NCBI GenBank assembly: GCA_050253255.1
Contig: JBFWJK010000053.1
Location: forward strand, 1-17,842
DNA from: JACKCP01 sp050253255
GTDB lineage: Bacteria > Desulfobacterota > Desulfobacteria > Desulfobacterales > JACKCP01
Direction of reading: 5' to 3'
Length of the DNA stretch: 17,842 bases
Of this stretch, positions 13,895 to 17,842 are shown one piece after another (positions within the stretch are counted from its first letter, which is position 1; each line of letters opens with the position of its first letter). The notes beneath the pieces were generated by a model. It worked only from the letters and a program-made list of their open reading frames with translations. It was not told where the DNA came from and did not search any database. The translations under genes and the position numbers were made by a program.

Positions 13895-14959
13895 ATGAAC
13901 TGGGATTGGGACAAGCTGAGAGAACAGCAGAAAAAACAGCAGAATTTTAATCAGGGTCCGGGCGGCGGAGGAAACGGACTTCCCCCGATGGACGATTTTG
14001 TAAATTTTTTTAAGGGAAAGAAACTGCCCGGAGGAATCATTCTGGCAGCAGTTGTGATTTTTCTCCTTGTTTTCGGGAAAAGTATGTTTTTCACAATTGA
14101 TACCTCTGAAGTAGGTATCGTTCAAAGATTCGGGAAATACGAAAGAACTGTTTATCCCGGTCTTAACTTCAAGTTCCCTGCCGGGATTGAAAAAGTTACC
14201 AAGGTGAAAATTAAAAGGGTTTTCAAGGAAGAATTCGGGTTTACAACTTTAAGCACAGGCCAGACAAGAAGCATAATTTCAAACCAGGACAGCAATGATG
14301 TGGAAAATGTTTCACTGATGCTTACAGGCGATCTCAATGTGGCTCTTGTCCCCTGGATTGTCCAGTTCAGGGTTAAAGACCCTTATAAATATCTCTTTAA
14401 AATTCATGATGCAAGACAGGTACTGAGAGATCTTTCGGAAAGTACAATGCGTCTTGTCGTTGGAGACAGAAGTATAAATGAAGTCATTACAAAGCGTGAG
14501 GAAATAGCTCTCCAGGCAATGGACAATCTTCAGCAGGCTCTGGACAGTGCAGATTCAGGAATTGATATAGTAACCATAGAAATGAAAAGAACAAACGTTC
14601 CCGGTCCTGTTCAGCCATCATTTAATCAGGTTAACCAGGCGACTCAGGAAAAAGAGGAAATGATATACAATGCCAAGGAAGATTACAACAAGGCTATCCC
14701 TGCTGCAATGGGTGAGGCTGAAAGGGAAATCAGACAGGCTGAAGGGTACGCTCTTAACCGGATAAACAGAGCAAAAGGTGACGCACAGAGATTTAGTGCC
14801 GTTTACGAAGAGTACAGAAATGCAAAGGATATAACAAAAAGAAGACTTTACCTTGAAATGCTTAATGAACTTATTCCTAAGATGCAGGAAAAATACATTA
14901 TAGATGAGGACCAGAAAAGCATTCTTCCGCTTTTGAATCTTGGAAATGCAAATAAATAA
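13895..14959 (+). CDS. hflK: HflK, FtsH-modulating SPFH membrane protein
   Basis: With HflC this protein forms the large SPFH/prohibitin-like cage around the membrane protease FtsH and modulates its activity. From the ATG at 13895 it is 354 residues: the diagnostic start MNWDWDKLREQQ, a Gly-rich linker (GPGGGG, 21-26), one membrane helix (about 45-63), then the SPFH domain beginning SEVGIVQRFGKYERTVYPGL (71-90) and a long helical region ending near 330. It is shorter than E. coli HflK (419 aa), mainly through briefer termini. The frame extends 28 codons upstream to 13811, but that stretch does not resemble HflK; AAGGCGG lies 9 bases before the chosen ATG. hflC begins 18 bases downstream. FtsH is not in this window. 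Confidence 0.94.
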   Translation: MNWDWDKLREQQKKQQNFNQGPGGGGNGLPPMDDFVNFFKGKKLPGGIILAAVVIFLLVFGKSMFFTIDTSEVGIVQRFGKYERTVYPGLNFKFPAGIEKVTKVKIKRVFKEEFGFTTLSTGQTRSIISNQDSNDVENVSLMLTGDLNVALVPWIVQFRVKDPYKYLFKIHDARQVLRDLSESTMRLVVGDRSINEVITKREEIALQAMDNLQQALDSADSGIDIVTIEMKRTNVPGPVQPSFNQVNQATQEKEEMIYNAKEDYNKAIPAAMGEAEREIRQAEGYALNRINRAKGDAQRFSAVYEEYRNAKDITKRRLYLEMLNELIPKMQEKYIIDEDQKSILPLLNLGNANK

Positions 14960-14977
14960 TATACGGAGTATAAACAG

Positions 14978-15907
14978 ATGAAGAAAAATTCCATTGCAGC
15001 AGCAATATTAATTATAATTTTTGTGGCAGGATTTCTCGGGTATAATTCCGCCTATGTCGTTGATGAGACTGAGCAGGTTGTAATAACGCAGTTTGGCCGG
15101 GTTGTGGGTGAAACAATCTATGAACCGGGGCTTAAATTCAAGCTTCCCTTTATACAGAAAGCTCTTTTTTTCAAAAAGAATCTTCAGCACTGGGACGGAG
15201 ACAAAGGTCAGATCCCTACAGAAGATAAAACATATCTCTGGGTTGACACTTTCGCTTTCTGGAAAATTAATGACCCGATAAAATATTATCAGAGTGTGGG
15301 AACCAGAGGTGCTGCAATCTCAAGACTTGACGACATTCTTGATGCAGCTGTAAGAAACGCTGTTACATCAAATCCTCTTGTTGAAACAGTAAGATGGACC
15401 AACAGGGAGCTGGATAAGCTTGTTGAAAGAGAGGACAAAGCCGATATAAATACAGGCAGAAAGAAAATAGAAAAATCTATTCTTTTAAGTGCTCAGCCAA
15501 AACTTGATCAGTTCGGCATAGAACTTGTGGAAGTTCAGTTCAAGAGAATAAATTATGTAAGTGATGTAAGAGATTCTGTTTATAAAAGAATGATTGCAGA
15601 AAGAAACCAGATAGCTGAAAAATTCAGATCAGAGGGTAGAGGAAAAGCTGCTGAAATAAGAGGTCAGAAAGAAAAGGAACTTGAAAAAATCAGATCTGAA
15701 GCCTATGAAAAGGCACAGGCATTAAAAGGTAAGGCTGATGCAGAAGTAACAAAAATATTTGCTGAAGCATACGGAGTTGATCCAGAATTCTACTCTTTTA
15801 CAGAAAGCCTTGACATATATAAGGAAAAACTTGCCTCAGGAGATACAAAATTTGTATTTTCCACAAATTCAGACTTCCTCAAATATCTTAAAGGTGTAAA
15901 TAAATAG
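14978..15907 (+). CDS. hflC: HflC, FtsH-modulating SPFH membrane protein
   Basis: The 309-residue partner of HflK. It has an N-terminal signal-anchor helix (about 5-26) and an SPFH domain starting YVVDETEQVVITQFGRVVG (26-44). A family-typical PGLKFKLPFIQ segment follows at 51-61. A long coiled helix rich in E/K/R/A (about 205-260, with RGKAAEIRGQKEKEL) precedes the C-terminal YGVDPEFYSFTESLDIYK block (265-282) characteristic of HflC. Length is close to E. coli HflC (334 aa). GGAG at 14964-14967 is 10 bases before the ATG. The short gap from hflK and the strong terminator behind it define a two-gene operon. Confidence 0.95.
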   Translation: MKKNSIAAAILIIIFVAGFLGYNSAYVVDETEQVVITQFGRVVGETIYEPGLKFKLPFIQKALFFKKNLQHWDGDKGQIPTEDKTYLWVDTFAFWKINDPIKYYQSVGTRGAAISRLDDILDAAVRNAVTSNPLVETVRWTNRELDKLVEREDKADINTGRKKIEKSILLSAQPKLDQFGIELVEVQFKRINYVSDVRDSVYKRMIAERNQIAEKFRSEGRGKAAEIRGQKEKELEKIRSEAYEKAQALKGKADAEVTKIFAEAYGVDPEFYSFTESLDIYKEKLASGDTKFVFSTNSDFLKYLKGVNK

Positions 15908-15927
15908 TAATATCCCGAAACATAAAA

Positions 15928-15959
15928 GCCGGCTGTTTTTAAAACAGCCGGCTTTTTTT
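15928..15959 (+). terminator. Rho-independent terminator of hflKC
   Basis: GCCGGCTGTT (15928-15937) and AACAGCCGGC (15943-15952) form a perfect 10-bp stem with loop TTTAA, followed by seven T (15953-15959). It starts 20 bases after the hflC stop. Confidence 0.95.
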
Positions 15960-15989
15960 ATCTGAATTGTTTTTTACTTATCGAGATGC

Positions 15990-16026
15990 AAAAAGAAAAA
16001 AAGCTTTGCACAAAACAAAGCTTTTT
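15990..16026 (-). terminator. Rho-independent terminator of the bS22-like gene
   Basis: On the minus strand AAAAAGCTTTG (16026-16016) pairs with CAAAGCTTTTT (16008-15998) in a perfect 11-bp stem with a 7-base loop, continuing into TTCTTTTT. It lies 20 bases after the stop at 16047 and faces the hflKC terminator. Confidence 0.85.
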
Positions 16027-16046
16027 AAACTTTTTATACAGCCTTC

Positions 16047-16139
16047 TTATTTCTTACGCTGATGGCGTGTACGTGCAAGTAGTTTTCTGTGCTTGTGCTT
16101 GCGCATTTTTTTGCGTCTTTTTTTGATTACGCTACCCAA
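16047..16139 (-). CDS. bS22/mS38-like small ribosomal protein (AURKAIP1/COX24 domain)
   Basis: This 30-residue, extremely basic peptide reads MGSVIKKRRKKMRKHKHRKL (1-20) and then LARTRHQRKK. The GSVIKKRRKRM...KHRKLL...TR..R pattern is that of AURKAIP1/COX24 (PF08213) proteins, which include mycobacterial bS22 and mitochondrial mS38 bound near the decoding centre of the small subunit. About 19 of 30 residues are K, R or H. The start is TTG 16139-16137: the frame closes upstream, and AGGAGGTGAT, a perfect 10-base match to the 16S tail, stands at the right distance. It is flanked by its own promoter and terminator, so it is monocistronic. Evidence for function is homology only; the motif match is very strong for so short a protein. 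Confidence 0.87.
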   Translation of the reverse strand: MGSVIKKRRKKMRKHKHRKLLARTRHQRKK

Positions 16140-16142
16140 ACT

Positions 16143-16152
16143 ATCACCTCCT
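16143..16152 (-). promoter_or_regulatory. Perfect Shine-Dalgarno that fixes the TTG start
   Basis: AGGAGGTGAT on the minus strand (16152-16143) is fully complementary to the 3' end of 16S rRNA. It is the strongest ribosome binding site in the window and compensates for the TTG start codon 3 bases after it; measured from the AGGAGG core the spacing is 7. Confidence 0.85.
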
Positions 16153-16209
16153 GAAAGAGTTTTTTCTATATAATCTTTAATATAAAGTTACCAAAATTCA
16201 AACTTAGAT

Positions 16210-16238
16210 TTTATACCTTCCTGTCGGTGATTTGTCCA
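16210..16238 (-). promoter_or_regulatory. Strong sigma-70 promoter of the bS22-like gene
   Basis: On the minus strand TGGACA (16238-16233) and TATAAA (16215-16210, within TATAAAAT) are exactly 17 bases apart, each 5/6 to consensus. The leader would be about 65 bases. A second possible pair, TTGGTA and TATATA with 16-base spacing, lies closer to the gene. Confidence 0.65.
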
Positions 16239-16321
16239 GAATTAATTTTTTGATGTAATTTTTTTATCCTTTATTGTAAAAAAGTGTTCATAAAATAAAA
16301 AACGTGACTTTCAGGAAGATC

Positions 16322-16963
16322 ATGAAACTTAAAAAAGAAGAAATATTAAGAAAACTGCTTCATTTAATCGCTCTTTCAATGCCGGCCGGTATTTTTTATT
16401 TACCGCAGACCTTTAACCTCTCAAAATGGTTCCCGGCAGCTGTACTTGGGATAATCTTTTTTTTATCATTTGCAACGGAACTGCTGAGATTTAAGTTTCT
16501 TTTTGTGCAGAAGTATTTTTTAAAGTTTTTCGGCTCCATGATGAGGAAAAAAGAAAAGTTTTCAGTCACAGGATCAACATATATTATCTGCTCAGGTTTT
16601 TTGTGTGCTGTGTTTTTCGTGAACCGGCCTGAAATTGCATTTATTTCTCTTTTTTCCTTTATTCTTGCAGATGCTGCGGCAGCACTTGTAGGTATTGAAA
16701 TAGGAAGAATTAAGATAAGGGGAAAATCAATTGAAGGAAGCCTTGCCTGTTTTTTTACGGCATTTATTCTTTTATATTTTCTTTATCCTGAATTTCCGTT
16801 TTTAATGGAGAATTTCGGAGGTTCTTTTTCAGTAAAAACAAGTATTCAGATTTCTTTTATTATTGCGATGCTTGAATTTTATTCAGTAAAAATATTTGAT
16901 TTTGAAATAAATGACAATCTCTATGTTCCTGTTTTATGCGGATTTGCTGTTTCATTTGTTTGA
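16322..16963 (+). CDS. Polyprenol/phytol kinase-like membrane protein
   Basis: This 213-residue polytopic inner-membrane protein has about six to seven hydrophobic helices and the pattern of the dolichol/phytol kinase and CDP-diglyceride synthetase-related group. Seen are RKLLHL (10-15) at the first helix, TGSTYII (83-89), the core ADAAAALVG...G...IRGKSIEGS (116-140), and a late E-FYS...DNLYVPVLCG region (185-207). In this family the D-A-A-G and K-S-x-E-G-S residues make up the nucleotide and lipid site. Members phosphorylate isoprenoid alcohols using CTP, but the substrate here is unknown. I prefer ATG 16322 (AGGA 5 bases upstream) to an in-frame GTG at 16304. No hairpin terminator follows the stop. 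Confidence 0.8.
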   Translation: MKLKKEEILRKLLHLIALSMPAGIFYLPQTFNLSKWFPAAVLGIIFFLSFATELLRFKFLFVQKYFLKFFGSMMRKKEKFSVTGSTYIICSGFLCAVFFVNRPEIAFISLFSFILADAAAALVGIEIGRIKIRGKSIEGSLACFFTAFILLYFLYPEFPFLMENFGGSFSVKTSIQISFIIAMLEFYSVKIFDFEINDNLYVPVLCGFAVSFV

Positions 16964-17082
16964 CATTTTAAAGTTTAAATTATAAACAGGCTGAAATTGT
17001 GTTTAATTATTCAGCTTGAATCTGATGAATAAATATCTGAAAAAAAGATTTTATTTATCTGGTGATTAGAAAAATAAGTTCA

Positions 17083-17230
17083 GGGTGTGCTTCACGCACT
17101 TAAAAGGGAACTCCTGTGGAAGTCAGGGACGGGCCCGCCGCTGTAACCGGAAAGAGATCTGCACTATGCCACTGAAGAATCGGGAAGGCGCACAATCTTG
17201 TTTGATCCGGAAGTCAGAAGACCTGCCCAT
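17083..17230 (+). promoter_or_regulatory. Cobalamin (adenosylcobalamin-class) riboswitch aptamer
   Basis: The conserved core is all present in order: GGTGTGC (17084-17090), AAAAGGGAA (17102-17110), GTCAGGGACGGGCCCGCCGC (17122-17141) then TGTAACCGG, the B12 box GCCACTG...GGGAAGGC (17168-17189), and GGAAGTCAGAAGACCTGCCC (17209-17228). Binding of the cofactor usually represses the gene downstream, here a BtuF-type B12-binding protein, which fits exactly. No clear promoter was recognised upstream; it should lie between 16964 and about 17080. AATAT-rich inverted repeats (17236-17241, 17253-17259, 17264-17270) follow the aptamer and can form alternative hairpins. Confidence 0.95.
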
Positions 17231-17355
17231 AACTGGAATATGAAACTTTTTTATATTCAGAGATGAATATTTAAAAATTCATTTTCATACAGCTTATAAT
17301 TTTTGTTCTCGCGGACCAGAACAGGATAAAATATTTTTGCGGGTAAAAAACGGTA

Positions 17356-17387
17356 CCCCGGATCAATATTTTGATCCGGGGTTTTTT
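17356..17387 (+). terminator. Riboswitch expression-platform terminator
   Basis: CCCCGGATCAA (17356-17366) pairs perfectly with TTGATCCGGGG (17371-17381) around loop TATT, followed by six T (17382-17387). It stands between the cobalamin aptamer and the btuF ribosome binding site, so it is the likely off-switch. Its left arm also complements nine bases inside the aptamer (17202-17210). Confidence 0.93.
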
Positions 17388-17400
17388 ATTTGGAGATGCA

Positions 17401-17784
17401 ATGAAAAAAAGTTTGTTTTTTTTATTAATAATATCAGTTGCCTGTCCTGTTTTTTCTTTTGAAAGAATTATTCCGATGGCACCGAATCTTGTTGAAACCG
17501 TCTATTCTCTGGGAAAAGGAAATCTGGTGTGTGCTGTCCCCATGTTTACAGTTTATCCCGACGATGCGCTTGCAAAACCTGTTGTCGGAGGGTTTCTGAA
17601 TCCATCCTTTGAAAAGATTCTGAAGCTTTCGCCTGACCTTGTAATTGTACAGGGCGAATTTGAATCTTTTGAAAAATTTTCAAAAAAATACGGAATAGAG
17701 GTTTTAAGGGTAAATATGGACAGTCTTGAAACAATTTATTCAGGTATTTTGGAAATAGGGAAAAAGCTGTCCTGTGAAAAATAA
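17401..17784 (+). CDS. BtuF-type B12 ABC transporter substrate-binding protein, interrupted
   Basis: The 127-residue reading frame is the N-terminal half of a class III periplasmic binding protein of the BtuF/FhuD/TroA-like fold. It has a signal peptide (about 1-19), then RIIPMAPNLVETVYSLG (22-38), VGGFLNPSFEKILKLSPDLV (62-81), and the start of the bridging helix (108-122). Family members are about 260-300 aa. The frame stops at TAA 17782-17784, but the following codons still read as expected family sequence (ADDLAEKIKNELKPEK) until a second TAA at 17833-17835 and a TAG at 17839-17841. The gene therefore looks broken by nonsense codons, or affected by sequence errors at a contig end. GGAG (17392-17395) before ATG 17401 fixes the start; an upstream TTG lies in the terminator. 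The riboswitch upstream supports a cobalamin or corrinoid role. Confidence 0.75.
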   Translation: MKKSLFFLLIISVACPVFSFERIIPMAPNLVETVYSLGKGNLVCAVPMFTVYPDDALAKPVVGGFLNPSFEKILKLSPDLVIVQGEFESFEKFSKKYGIEVLRVNMDSLETIYSGILEIGKKLSCEK

Positions 17785-17842
17785 GCTGATGATCTTGCAG
17801 AAAAAATAAAAAATGAATTAAAGCCTGAAAAATAAATTTAGT

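Overview
The window is about 17.8 kb of low-GC (AT-rich) bacterial chromosome. The gene content is that of a diderm (Gram-negative) bacterium: PpiD, HflK/HflC, an outer-membrane beta-barrel, and a PqiA/PqiB-type envelope lipid-transport operon. Protein style, the short AURKAIP1/COX24-type ribosomal protein and a FlhG-like ATPase make a Desulfobacterota (former Deltaproteobacteria) host my best guess. That is inference, because no rRNA or other marker is present. I see no IS element, integrase, CRISPR array or prophage gene; this reads as core chromosome.

Layout, left to right. The end of a SAM-dependent methyltransferase (1-177) is followed by an empty 394-bp gap and a tRNA-Ala(GGC) on the minus strand. 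Then come ppiD (826-2727), a strong terminator, and a stand-alone AMMECR1-domain gene (2820-3395). A DUF47/PhoU-like gene (minus) is divergent from a Na/Pi cotransporter with a C-terminal PhoU domain (plus); together they look like a small phosphate-handling module. A bidirectional terminator separates the cotransporter from a minus-strand operon. In transcription order that operon is: FlhG/MinD-like ATPase (11382-10399), two half-size PqiA proteins (10333-9692 and 9695-9054), and a 990-residue MCE protein (9057-6085) with eight MCE domains. The last three overlap by 4 bp each.

Upstream of that operon, and separately terminated, is an outer-membrane beta-barrel gene (12463-11522). Next is a minus-strand pair, DUF721/DciA-like plus TrmN6-like methyltransferase, divergent from hflK-hflC. 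The hflKC terminator faces the terminator of a tiny monocistronic gene (16139-16047, 30 aa) encoding a bS22/mS38-like ribosomal protein with a TTG start and a perfect Shine-Dalgarno. A polyprenol/phytol kinase-like membrane protein follows. Last is a cobalamin riboswitch with its own terminator in front of a BtuF-type B12-binding protein. The BtuF frame is interrupted by stop codons just before the window ends.

The points most worth a second look are: the eight-domain MCE protein with split PqiA and an upstream ParA/MinD-type ATPase; the 9-nt complementarity between the riboswitch aptamer and the terminator arm, which suggests a concrete switching mechanism; the unlisted 30-aa ribosomal protein; the AMMECR1 gene sitting directly behind a terminator; and the interrupted btuF. 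I did not find an unmistakably new multi-gene system.
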